Shown: one piece after another, positions 35,807-44,295 of the stretch
Layout of the letters: each line of letters starts with the position of its first letter
Position numbering within the stretch: position 1 is the stretch's first letter
NCBI RefSeq assembly: GCF_051488665.1
Contig: NZ_JBPSEG010000006.1
Coordinates: 62,001 to 126,000 of the forward strand
Length of the DNA stretch: 64,000 bases
Direction of reading: 5' to 3'
DNA from: Melioribacter sp051488665
GTDB taxonomy: Bacteria; Bacteroidota; Ignavibacteria; Ignavibacteriales; Melioribacteraceae
Notes under the pieces: generated by a model
Told to the model about the DNA's origin: nothing
The model's database searches: none
What the model saw: the letters and a program-made list of their open reading frames with translations, nothing else
Program-made: the position numbers and the translations under genes

Positions 35807-37788
35807 AAAGTTTTATTGAAAAATGTTGCGACCAGTGCTGGCATTCACCAAGCACTCCCTGCGAGCTTTTTGTAGCTTGCTCTATAGATGGACCTCTTTG
35901 CCACAACGACGATAAATGCAAAGAAAAATATAAAAATCTGAACGAAGCTCTCCGTTACGAGTCGACACAAATTCCAGTGATTTTTATCGGTATGGGCACA
36001 TGCGGACTGGCTTCGGGAGCGGATAAAGTTAAATCCGCAATCGAAGAAGAGCTCGCCAAAGAAAACATTAAAGCCTTGATAGTGCCGACCGGATGCGTCG
36101 GTTATTGCGCAAAAGAACCGATAGTAGACATTAAACTGCCCGGAGAGGACAGGATATCTTATTGTGAAATCCAGCCTAAAGATATTAAGGATTTGATAAA
36201 GACTACAATTATTGATAAGAAAGTTTATAAGAAAAAATTACTCGGTTCATACGGCGAAACCAAAGACGGCATTCCGAACATAAACGAAACTCCGTTCTTC
36301 AAAAGACAGCATAAAGTGGTTCTGAAAAATTGCGGGGTAATTAATCCGAACTCGATTGACGAATATATTGCCTCGGGAGGATTCAAAGCGCTCGATAAAG
36401 CTCTCAGAATTCTCACGCCCGAAAAAGTAATCGAGGAAATAAAATCAAGCGGTTTGAGAGGAAGAGGGGGCGGAGGATTTCCGACAGGTATTAAATGGGA
36501 ACTTGCGCATAAAAAGAATTCCGATACAAAATATATAATTTGTAACGCGGACGAAGGAGACCCCGGCGCTTTTATGGATCGTTCCGTGCTGGAAAGCGAT
36601 CCCTACCGGCTTATCGAAGGCATGATTATCGGCGCTTATGCAATCGGAGCGTCATACGGATATATCTACTGCCGCGCCGAATATCCGCTCGCAATCGAAA
36701 GACTTGAAGACGCTATTCTAAAATGCAGAGAATACGGTCTTCTCGGAAAAAATATACTCGACAGCGATTTCGACTTCGACCTCAAAATTAAAAAAGGAGC
36801 GGGCGCTTTCGTATGCGGCGAAGAAACCGCTCTGATTGCATCGATAGAAGGTAAAAGAGGAATGCCTCGTCCCAGACCGCCGTATCCCGCCGACAGCGGA
36901 TTGTGGGGCAAACCCACTGTAATTAATAATGTGGAAACTTTTGCCAATGTGCCTTCCATTGTTAATATGGGCTCTGCTTGGTTCGCATCCACCGGTACAA
37001 AAACCAGTAAAGGCACGAAAGTTTTTGCCTTGAGCGGAAAAGTTGTAAACAGCGGTTTGGTAGAAGTTCCGATGGGAATTACTTTGCGCGAAGTGGTTTT
37101 CGATATCGGCGGGGGAATTCCTAACGATAAAAAGTTCAAAGCCGTTCAAATAGGCGGACCTTCCGGCGGCTGTCTGCCGGATTCTGTTCTCGATACCGAA
37201 GTCGATTACGAATCTTTAAGAGAAGTCGGGGCTATGATGGGCTCCGGCGGCTTTGTTGTTATGGACGAAGATACCTGTATGGTCGACGTGGCAAAATTCT
37301 TCCTTACATTCATTCAAAATGAATCGTGCGGCAAATGCGTCCCCTGCCGTGAAGGCACCAAAAGAATGCTCGAAATTATCGAAAGAATTCCCGTGCGATA
37401 CGGTACAAACGGAGATAAAACCGAACAGCTTCAGCGTTTCAAAGGAATAATTCATCTTCAGAGACTCGCTAAGGTTATTCAGGATACTTCTCTTTGCGGA
37501 CTGGGACAGAGCGCGCCAAATCCGGTATTATCGGGCTTGCGTTATTTCAGAGACGAATACGAAGAACATCTCTTCGAAAGGAAGTGCGGCGCAAAAGTAT
37601 GTAAGGAAATATTGACATACGAAATCGATCCCGACGCATGCAACGGATGCGGTGTTTGTTTGCGTAAATGTTCCGCGGAAGCGATTATCGGCGAAAAGAA
37701 ACAACCGCACCAGATTATTCAGGTAAAATGCACAAAATGCGGTATGTGTTTCGAATCGTGCCGCTTTGACGCAATTCAAGTTAATTAA
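35803..37788 (+). CDS. hydB: NuoF-like flavin subunit of [FeFe]-hydrogenase, set 1, with extra Fe-S domains
   Basis: A 661-residue NAD(H)-binding subunit. Order: a Cys-rich head (Cys 8, 9, 12, 20, 26, 33, 39), a thioredoxin-like [2Fe-2S] domain (about 55-140, GMGTCGLAS and TGCVGYC), the NuoF core with FMN/NADH motifs GRGGGGFPTGIKWE and CNADEGDPG, an SLBB domain, the ESCGKCVPCREG cluster site, and two C-terminal [4Fe-4S] motifs (CNGCGVCLRKC, CTKCGMCFESC). This is the layout of electron-bifurcating HydB, which couples NADH and reduced ferredoxin to H2 formation. The Cys-rich head is an unusual addition. Confidence 0.94.
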   Translation: MKSFIEKCCDQCWHSPSTPCELFVACSIDGPLCHNDDKCKEKYKNLNEALRYESTQIPVIFIGMGTCGLASGADKVKSAIEEELAKENIKALIVPTGCVGYCAKEPIVDIKLPGEDRISYCEIQPKDIKDLIKTTIIDKKVYKKKLLGSYGETKDGIPNINETPFFKRQHKVVLKNCGVINPNSIDEYIASGGFKALDKALRILTPEKVIEEIKSSGLRGRGGGGFPTGIKWELAHKKNSDTKYIICNADEGDPGAFMDRSVLESDPYRLIEGMIIGAYAIGASYGYIYCRAEYPLAIERLEDAILKCREYGLLGKNILDSDFDFDLKIKKGAGAFVCGEETALIASIEGKRGMPRPRPPYPADSGLWGKPTVINNVETFANVPSIVNMGSAWFASTGTKTSKGTKVFALSGKVVNSGLVEVPMGITLREVVFDIGGGIPNDKKFKAVQIGGPSGGCLPDSVLDTEVDYESLREVGAMMGSGGFVVMDEDTCMVDVAKFFLTFIQNESCGKCVPCREGTKRMLEIIERIPVRYGTNGDKTEQLQRFKGIIHLQRLAKVIQDTSLCGLGQSAPNPVLSGLRYFRDEYEEHLFERKCGAKVCKEILTYEIDPDACNGCGVCLRKCSAEAIIGEKKQPHQIIQVKCTKCGMCFESCRFDAIQVN

Positions 37789-37806
37789 TTTCTAACGGAG
37801 ATTAAT

Positions 37807-39537
37807 ATGATAGAATTAACAATAAACGATATAAAAGTAAAAGCCGAAGAAGGCATGACAATTCTCGAAGCCGCAAAATCAGTCGGCATTCATATCCCAA
37901 CGTTATGTCATATGAAAGATCTATTTCCTACGGGCGCATGCAGAATCTGCGTTGTTGAAGTCGAAGGTATGAGAAATCTTACTCCGAGCTGCGCTTATCC
38001 CGTTACCGAAGGAATGAAAGTGCAGACCAATTCGCCGAGAGTAAGAGTCGCCAGAAAAACCATTGTTGAGCTGTTGATTGAAAATCATCCGCAGGATTGC
38101 TTGATTTGCGTAAGAAACAAAAATTGCGAGCTTCAGGATTTATCCGAAAGATATAACGTACGCGAACATCGTTATGTAGGCGAAAAGAAAAATCACGCTA
38201 TCGACATTTCGAGCCCTTCAATGGAACGGGACCCTGCAAAATGTATACTTTGCGGAAGATGCGTAAGAACATGCAACGAAATTCAAAAAATCGGAGCCAT
38301 TGATTTTACGAACCGCGGTTTCAAAAGCAACGTAACGACGCCTTTTAATAAAGGTCTAAACGTTAGCGATTGTATTCTTTGCGGGCAATGCATTCTGGTT
38401 TGTCCGACAGCCGCGCTTCGCGAAAGAAGCCATGCAAAAGAAGTCGTTAACGCATTGAACGACAAAAAGAAATTTACGGTCGTTCAGGTAGCTCCGGCTG
38501 TAAGAGCGACGCTGGGCGAAGAATATAATCTTCCGATCGGTACGAATGTAACAGGTAAAATAATTACCGGATTGCGACGACTCGGTTTCGATAAAGTTTT
38601 CGATACGAATTTCGGCGCCGACCTAACTATAATCGAAGAAGCGACGGAACTCATAAATCGTCTTAGCAAAGGCGGCGTAACTCCGATGTTCACAAGCTGC
38701 TGCCCAGGATGGATTAAATTTGCAGAACAAAATTATCCGCACTTGCTCGAACATCTATCCACGTGCAAATCGCCTCATGAAATGGAAGGAGCTATAATCA
38801 AATCGTATTACGCTAAAAAGATGGGGCTTAATCCGGAAGACATATTTGTCGTTTCGATAATGCCGTGTACGGTTAAAAAATTCGAGGCAAGCCGTCCTGA
38901 ACTTTCGGAAGAAAAGATGCCCGACGTAGACGCTGTATTGACAACAAGAGAATTGGTCAGACTCTTCAAAGTAGCAGGCATCGATTTTAACGATTTACCG
39001 GACGACGAATTTGACAATCCTTTGGGAGAATCGACCGGGGCTGCAGCGATATTCGGCACAAGCGGCGGCGTTATGGAAGCCGCTTTGAGAACCGCGTATT
39101 TCAAACTTTCCGGCAAGGAACTGGAAAACGTCGACTTGACAAATGTACGAGGTTTCGACGGCGTAAAAGAATTTTCCGTCGATATTAACGGAACGACGGT
39201 CAACGTTGCGGTCGTTAACGGTATCGGCAACGTAAGAGGTATATTGGAACAAATAGAAAAAGGCGAATCAAAATATCATTTTATCGAAGTAATGGCGTGC
39301 CCGGGCGGTTGTATAAACGGAGGCGGACAGCCGATTCATCAAAAACCAGAAAAAGTTCAAAAACGCGCTCGAGCCCTCTATGAAATCGACGCTAAGATGA
39401 AAAACAGAAAATCGCACGAAAACGAATCGCTCAAGAAGCTTTATAACGAATTCTTGGGAGAGCCGAACGGTCATCTGTCGCACGAGTTGCTCCATACTAC
39501 TTACGTAAACAGAAAAAAAATATTAGAAGAATTATGA
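37807..39537 (+). CDS. hydA: [FeFe]-hydrogenase catalytic subunit, set 1
   Basis: A 576-residue cytosolic hydrogenase that forms or oxidises H2. The N-terminus is a NuoG-like [2Fe-2S] domain (CRICVVEVEG) with a His-Cys3 cluster site, then two [4Fe-4S] motifs (CILCGRCVRTC, CILCGQCILVC). The H-cluster motifs are all canonical: TSCCPGW at 296-302 (proton-transfer Cys298, ligand Cys299), MPCTVKKFE, and MACPGGCINGGGQP. This is a group A enzyme. It is 18 nt after hydB and followed directly by the sensory fusion gene. Maturases HydEFG are not in the window. Confidence 0.96.
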   Translation: MIELTINDIKVKAEEGMTILEAAKSVGIHIPTLCHMKDLFPTGACRICVVEVEGMRNLTPSCAYPVTEGMKVQTNSPRVRVARKTIVELLIENHPQDCLICVRNKNCELQDLSERYNVREHRYVGEKKNHAIDISSPSMERDPAKCILCGRCVRTCNEIQKIGAIDFTNRGFKSNVTTPFNKGLNVSDCILCGQCILVCPTAALRERSHAKEVVNALNDKKKFTVVQVAPAVRATLGEEYNLPIGTNVTGKIITGLRRLGFDKVFDTNFGADLTIIEEATELINRLSKGGVTPMFTSCCPGWIKFAEQNYPHLLEHLSTCKSPHEMEGAIIKSYYAKKMGLNPEDIFVVSIMPCTVKKFEASRPELSEEKMPDVDAVLTTRELVRLFKVAGIDFNDLPDDEFDNPLGESTGAAAIFGTSGGVMEAALRTAYFKLSGKELENVDLTNVRGFDGVKEFSVDINGTTVNVAVVNGIGNVRGILEQIEKGESKYHFIEVMACPGGCINGGGQPIHQKPEKVQKRARALYEIDAKMKNRKSHENESLKKLYNEFLGEPNGHLSHELLHTTYVNRKKILEEL

Positions 39538-39541
39538 TTTG

Positions 39542-41524
39542 ATGGGAATTGTTTCGACCATAGGACAAAGATGCAAAAGATGTTATTCCTGCATCAGGGA
39601 ATGTCCCGCCCGCGCAATACGAGTATTAAACGGGCAGGCGGTCGTTATTGAAGAACGATGCATTGCTTGCGGACACTGCGTTAAAGTTTGTTCTCAAAAC
39701 GCCAAGCAGGTGCTCGACGATGTGGGAATAGTTATGAATGAATTACTGCCTTCGTACGAAGTTTATGCAATAGTAGCGCCGTCTTTTCCGGCTTCGTTTC
39801 CCGGAGTCGAAAAACAATTTATTACCGCGCTTAAAAAACTCGGATTCAAACACGTAAGCGAAGCGGCTTTCGGAGCGGATCTTATCAGCGACCGGTACAA
39901 ATCTTTCATCGAAAACAATTCCGGCAAAACGATAATCAGTTCGCCTTGTCCGGCAATCTACAACTGGATCACGAAATATTTTGTTGAAATTTCCGGTAAC
40001 CTTGCTGCTGTTGTTTCGCCGATGATTGCAATGGGAAGATTCCTTAAGAAAAATTACGGCGACCATATTAAAGTTGTTTTTATCGGTCCGTGCATTGCAA
40101 AGAAAAGCGAATACCTCGATCCGGAAGTTGACGATGCAATCGACGCCGTTCTTACATTCAAGGAAATCAAACAGATATTCGAACAAAAAGAAATTGACCT
40201 TAATTCGCTCGACGCGTCGTCTTTCGATCCTCCGCACGCGTATATGGGAAAAGCTTATCCGTTGACGGGCGGACTACTGAAAACTACCGACACTCACGGG
40301 GACATTCTGGAAAAGGAAATCATTGTTGTAGAAGGGAAAGATAAAGTGGAAGAAATACTGAACGAAATCGCAGACAAAAAGATTAAATCGAAGTTCGTCG
40401 ACATTCTGTTTTGCGAAGGCTGCATAAACGGTCCCGCAGTCGATTCCGAATTGAACTACTATTCCCGCCGCGAAAAAGTAATTTCTTTTATCGAGTCGGA
40501 CATCAATTCTTTCGATAAAAAAGTATGGCAAAGCGCTTTGTACAACAATCGGGATATTGACCTGTCGAGAAATTTTACGATTAGAAATCAGCGGAGACCA
40601 ACCCCGCCGGAAGAAACAATAAAATCTATACTTGCAAAATCGAATAAATTCTCCAAGTCGGACGAATTAAACTGCGGCGCTTGCGGATATCCCACATGCA
40701 GGGAATACGCTATTGCCATCGCAAAAGGACTGGCGGAAGAAGATATGTGCCTGCCTTATTTAATCGATAAACTGGAACAGGCAAATAAAGAAATCAGAGA
40801 AACGCAGGAACAACTTGCAAACGCGGAAAAGTTAGCCTCAATCGGTCAACTTGCAGCCGGAGTCGCTCATGAACTCAATAACCCGCTCGGTTCTATTTTA
40901 ATTTATGCGTCGATGTTAAAGAAAAAAATCGAAAGAATCGGCGGCGATAAACAAAACATAGAAGACTTAAAACTTATTATCGAAGAGACGGAAAGATGCA
41001 AAAACATAGTTTCAAACCTTTTGAATTTTGCCCGGCAGGGACGCCTTTGCCTTGACGAAATCGAAATAAAATCGATAATCGACTCGATATTCAAACTGAT
41101 TAAAATACGCGCAGAGTTCAGTGATATCAATCTGAATATCGACGACAGAGCCGGCGGAGTCAAAATTCAGGGAGACCGCGATCAGCTCAAACAGGCTTTT
41201 ATGAATATTATTATTAACGCCTGCGAAGCAATGGAAAATTCCAAGAATAAAATTCTTTCCGTTATTATTAATGAATCGGACAATAAAATAAAAGTAGTAA
41301 TTCGCGATACGGGATGCGGAATAAAGCCGGAGTATATCAATAAAATTTTTACGCCGTTCTTTACCACAAAAAAAATGGGAAAGGGAACGGGACTCGGGCT
41401 GGCAATTACATACGGAATCATAAAGATGCACCGCGGTGATATTACGGTCAAAAGCAAACCGGACGAAGGCTCGGAATTTGAAATCACTTTGCCAATTAAA
41501 CAAAATTATATGATACTGAATTAA
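39542..41524 (+). CDS. Sensory-type [FeFe]-hydrogenase fused to a histidine kinase
   Basis: A 660-residue cytosolic fusion. Order: two [4Fe-4S] motifs (CKRCYSCIREC, CIACGHCVKVC); a hydrogenase-like H-domain with altered motifs SSPCPA (Cys136; Pro135 replaces the proton-transfer Cys), GPCIAKKSE (Cys184) and FCEGCINGP (Cys291, Cys294); an FeS domain with CX2CX4CX16C at 378-403; then HisKA (His443 in VAHELNNPLGS) and a complete ATPase (NIIINACEAM, DTGCGIK, GKGTGLGLA). The motif changes match my memory of HydS-type sensory hydrogenases. I infer H2 or redox sensing that sets kinase activity. ATG 39542 is chosen; TTG 39539 adds one residue. Confidence 0.9.
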   Translation: MGIVSTIGQRCKRCYSCIRECPARAIRVLNGQAVVIEERCIACGHCVKVCSQNAKQVLDDVGIVMNELLPSYEVYAIVAPSFPASFPGVEKQFITALKKLGFKHVSEAAFGADLISDRYKSFIENNSGKTIISSPCPAIYNWITKYFVEISGNLAAVVSPMIAMGRFLKKNYGDHIKVVFIGPCIAKKSEYLDPEVDDAIDAVLTFKEIKQIFEQKEIDLNSLDASSFDPPHAYMGKAYPLTGGLLKTTDTHGDILEKEIIVVEGKDKVEEILNEIADKKIKSKFVDILFCEGCINGPAVDSELNYYSRREKVISFIESDINSFDKKVWQSALYNNRDIDLSRNFTIRNQRRPTPPEETIKSILAKSNKFSKSDELNCGACGYPTCREYAIAIAKGLAEEDMCLPYLIDKLEQANKEIRETQEQLANAEKLASIGQLAAGVAHELNNPLGSILIYASMLKKKIERIGGDKQNIEDLKLIIEETERCKNIVSNLLNFARQGRLCLDEIEIKSIIDSIFKLIKIRAEFSDINLNIDDRAGGVKIQGDRDQLKQAFMNIIINACEAMENSKNKILSVIINESDNKIKVVIRDTGCGIKPEYINKIFTPFFTTKKMGKGTGLGLAITYGIIKMHRGDITVKSKPDEGSEFEITLPIKQNYMILN

Positions 41525-41540
41525 AAAGGATGGTGTTAAA

Positions 41541-41924
41541 ATGGAGATCAAAAAAATTCTGTTGGTCGATGACGATATCGATTTACTCGAACAGAACAAA
41601 GTATTATTGGAATCCAGAGGATATAAAGTAGTTACAGCCGAAAACGGAGCAAAAGGCTGGGAAGTTTTTCAAAAAGAAAATCCCGACGCAGCCATTATCG
41701 ACTTGATAATGGAAGAGATGGATTCGGGTTTTATACTTTGCCACAGAATCAAAAAGAGCAATCCCGGTGTGCCGGTTTTCATTGTTACTTCGGCGCCTTA
41801 TACAACCGGTTTTAAATTCAGCGCCTCGACAAACGAGGAAAAAGAATGGCTGAAATGCGACGGGATTCTGAATAAACCGATTGTGTTAGAAGAATTGGTT
41901 GCGAAACTTAAGAATATGCGATAA
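41541..41924 (+). CDS. Stand-alone receiver protein, copy 1
   Basis: A 127-residue CheY-like receiver domain with nothing attached. Acidic pocket VDDDID, phospho-acceptor Asp in AIIDLIMEEMDSGF (near residue 53), and Lys in LNKPI. It follows the sensory kinase by 16 nt and so is its likely phosphate acceptor. The stretch after the acceptor Asp (M-x-E/D-E-x-D-x-GF) is shared with the receiver at 43432, so the two are probably paralogues. With no DNA-binding part it must act through protein contact or pass phosphate on. Confidence 0.92.
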   Translation: MEIKKILLVDDDIDLLEQNKVLLESRGYKVVTAENGAKGWEVFQKENPDAAIIDLIMEEMDSGFILCHRIKKSNPGVPVFIVTSAPYTTGFKFSASTNEEKEWLKCDGILNKPIVLEELVAKLKNMR

Positions 41925-41936
41925 ATAAATCGTTTA

Positions 41937-43415
41937 ATGGATGAAAAATCCAAAATATTAATTATTGACGACGAAAACGGATTACGCTTGGGAACGGAAC
42001 GTCTTCTTGAAGAAGAAGGCTATATTGTGGAATCCGCTTCGAACGGAGAAGAAGGTATTCGGTTAGGCAAATCGAAGGAATTCGATATTGCCATTATCGA
42101 TCTTAAAATGCCTGATGTGGACGGATTGACTGTTCTCAAAGAAATTAAATCCGTCCATCCGAATACGATCTGTTTTATAGCGACCGCATTTGCCAGCTAC
42201 GACACTGCCATCGAATCGACGCGTCTGGGCGCATTCGGTTATATACCCAAACCGTTCACTCCCGAAGAGCTTATTTATCAAATTGAACAGGGAGTCAATC
42301 AACGCAAATTAATACTTGAATCGGAAAGACTGAAAAAAGAGCGCGAAGAAAATTTGCTCGAGCTGGCAAACGAAAAGTCGCGTCTCAACGCAATAATTAA
42401 ATCGATTAACGACGGCATTCTTGTTATTAATAAAAATGCGGAACTCGTTTATTATAATTATGCCGCTCTCAAATTTCTTGATCTAGCCGATATCGAAATC
42501 GGCAGCAAAATATTAAATATACTTCCCGAAAAAGTAGTAAAGACAATAAATAAATTATTCGATTCGGAAACCTTCCATGTAAAAAGCTATTCTCACCAGA
42601 TAGAACTCAAACCTGACAACGAACTAATTGTGGAGTTCTCTACGACGCCCATTCCGAACTCGGACGGCAGTATTGCGGGCGTCGTTCTGATTATGAGCAA
42701 TATCACCGAATATAAAAAAATCGAATTGTTGAAATCGCAGTTCGTGTCGATGGTAGCTCACGAGTTGAAAGCTCCGCTTGCCGCGGTTCAGGGGTATCTG
42801 AATATTCTAATCGACAAATCGATACAGCTTCCGCCGGAAAAAAAGGAAGACTACATAAAGCGTTCCATTACGCGTCTCAAAGGCTTAACCGATCTTGTTA
42901 ACGACCTGCTTGATATTTCCAGAATCGAATTAAATACGAAACAAAGGGAAATTGAGCAAATCGATCTCCGCGAGATAATCGAGAACTCAATACAGTTTTT
43001 TGAACTCGACATCAAGAAAAAGAACATTTCGATAGAAACGCATCTCGAAGAAAATCTCCCCGCAATAAACGCCGATTACAACGAAATCACTCGCGTTGTG
43101 ACAAACCTTCTGAGCAACGCAATCAAGTACAATCGTATAAACGGCAATATTTATATAGATCTCTACAAATCCCATAATTACCTTATTCTAAAAATCGGCG
43201 ATACCGGCATCGGATTGAAACCGGAAGAGAAAACAAAACTCTTCAATGAATTTTACAGAGCCAAAAATGAAATGACACGCGAGATAAGCGGCACCGGGTT
43301 GGGATTAAGTATCGTCAAAAAAATTGTCGACTCTTATCACGGTAAAATTGAAGTGGAGTCCGAATTCGGCAAAGGGACTACATTTATTATCAATTTACCT
43401 ATAAACATAAAATAA
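41937..43415 (+). CDS. REC-PAS-histidine kinase
   Basis: A 492-residue soluble hybrid. A receiver domain lies at about 5-120 (IIDDENG, DIAIIDLKMPDVDG, PKPFTPEEL), a coiled linker, a PAS domain at about 150-260 and then HisKA (FVSMVAHELKAPLAAVQGYL near 275) and an ATPase with GDTGIGLK and ISGTGLGLS. The receiver at the front suggests it is driven by an upstream kinase, such as the fused hydrogenase sensor, and relays to another receiver. It has no DNA-binding domain. It starts 12 nt after the first receiver gene. Confidence 0.93.
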   Translation: MDEKSKILIIDDENGLRLGTERLLEEEGYIVESASNGEEGIRLGKSKEFDIAIIDLKMPDVDGLTVLKEIKSVHPNTICFIATAFASYDTAIESTRLGAFGYIPKPFTPEELIYQIEQGVNQRKLILESERLKKEREENLLELANEKSRLNAIIKSINDGILVINKNAELVYYNYAALKFLDLADIEIGSKILNILPEKVVKTINKLFDSETFHVKSYSHQIELKPDNELIVEFSTTPIPNSDGSIAGVVLIMSNITEYKKIELLKSQFVSMVAHELKAPLAAVQGYLNILIDKSIQLPPEKKEDYIKRSITRLKGLTDLVNDLLDISRIELNTKQREIEQIDLREIIENSIQFFELDIKKKNISIETHLEENLPAINADYNEITRVVTNLLSNAIKYNRINGNIYIDLYKSHNYLILKIGDTGIGLKPEEKTKLFNEFYRAKNEMTREISGTGLGLSIVKKIVDSYHGKIEVESEFGKGTTFIINLPINIK

Positions 43416-43431
43416 CTAACAGGAGTGACAT

Positions 43432-43812
43432 ATGGCTCTAATTGCAATCATCGATGATGATCCGGACATCCTCGACAGCAGTTCTATTGTGCTCAAATCG
43501 AAAGGGCATAACATCGTGACTGCCAATAATCCTCACGACGGTTATAAAATCGTCGTAGAACAGAAACCCGATTTAATTATTCTCGACGTTATGATGGATG
43601 AGCCGGACGACGGATTTTATCTGGCTCAAAAATTCCGGAAAGAAGGTATTACTACTCCCATCTTAATGTATTCTTCAGTCTCAAAAGCCACAGGTATGGA
43701 ATACGACAAAAGCGAATTGGTGCCGGTAGACGACTTTGTTGAAAAACCGATTTCGCCCGAGGAATTAATTAACAAAGTCAATAATCTGCTGAAAGCAAAG
43801 GAGGTGAAGTAA
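43432..43812 (+). CDS. Stand-alone receiver protein, copy 2
   Basis: A 126-residue CheY-like protein: IIDDDPD pocket, acceptor Asp in LIILDVMMDEPDDGF, and Lys in FVEKPISPEEL. It resembles the receiver at 41541. It lies between the REC-PAS kinase (16 nt) and the second hydrogenase set (1 nt), so it is probably made in step with the hydrogenase subunits. The output is not evident from sequence. Confidence 0.92.
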   Translation: MALIAIIDDDPDILDSSSIVLKSKGHNIVTANNPHDGYKIVVEQKPDLIILDVMMDEPDDGFYLAQKFRKEGITTPILMYSSVSKATGMEYDKSELVPVDDFVEKPISPEELINKVNNLLKAKEVK

Positions 43813-43813
43813 T

Positions 43814-44287
43814 ATGCTCGTATTAGAAAAAAATGCAATGACCGAAGAAATTGAACAACTGGTCGAAAAATACGGTCGTTCCAGGTCTTCTTTGCTTCCG
43901 ATTCTTCAGGATATTCAAAGGAAGCATAAATATATTCCCGACTTTGCTCAACAGGAAGTGGCGCGTTTGCTCGATATTCATCCGGTTGAAGTCTACAGTG
44001 TAATCACTTTCTATTCTTTTCTCAGTACCACGCCGAAGGGTAAATATATCGTAAAGCTTTGTCAAACAATAGCATGCGACATGCAGGGCAAAGAATCGGT
44101 GGCTAAAGCAATCGAAAGGGAACTCGGCATTAAATTCGGTCAAACTACAAAGGACAATAAATTTACTCTCGAGTATGCAAATTGCGTAGGTATGTGCGAT
44201 CAGGGTCCCGCCATGATTATTAACGAAAGAGTATATACGAAATTGACGCCCGAAAAAGCCGTCCAAATTCTAAGCGAATTAAAGTGA
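43814..44287 (+). CDS. hydC: NuoE-like [2Fe-2S] subunit of [FeFe]-hydrogenase, set 2
   Basis: A 157-residue NuoE-like protein with the four Cys ligands in CQTIACDMQG and CVGMCDQGP and a typical helical front (LLPILQDIQRKHKYIPDFA). GGAGG ten nt upstream supports ATG 43814; MTEEIEQ at residue 9 is a possible alternative start. It forms a trimer with the next two gene products. It is related to, but clearly diverged from, the set 1 copy, so recent duplication is unlikely. Confidence 0.92.
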   Translation: MLVLEKNAMTEEIEQLVEKYGRSRSSLLPILQDIQRKHKYIPDFAQQEVARLLDIHPVEVYSVITFYSFLSTTPKGKYIVKLCQTIACDMQGKESVAKAIERELGIKFGQTTKDNKFTLEYANCVGMCDQGPAMIINERVYTKLTPEKAVQILSELK

Positions 44288-44295
44288 GGTGAGCT

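Noticed and set aside
39542..41524. The sensory fusion gene as a frameshifted or degraded third HydA
   Set aside because: The frame is continuous, all Fe-S motifs and the kinase boxes are complete, and the changed motifs form the consistent pattern of sensory hydrogenases. It is not a pseudogene.
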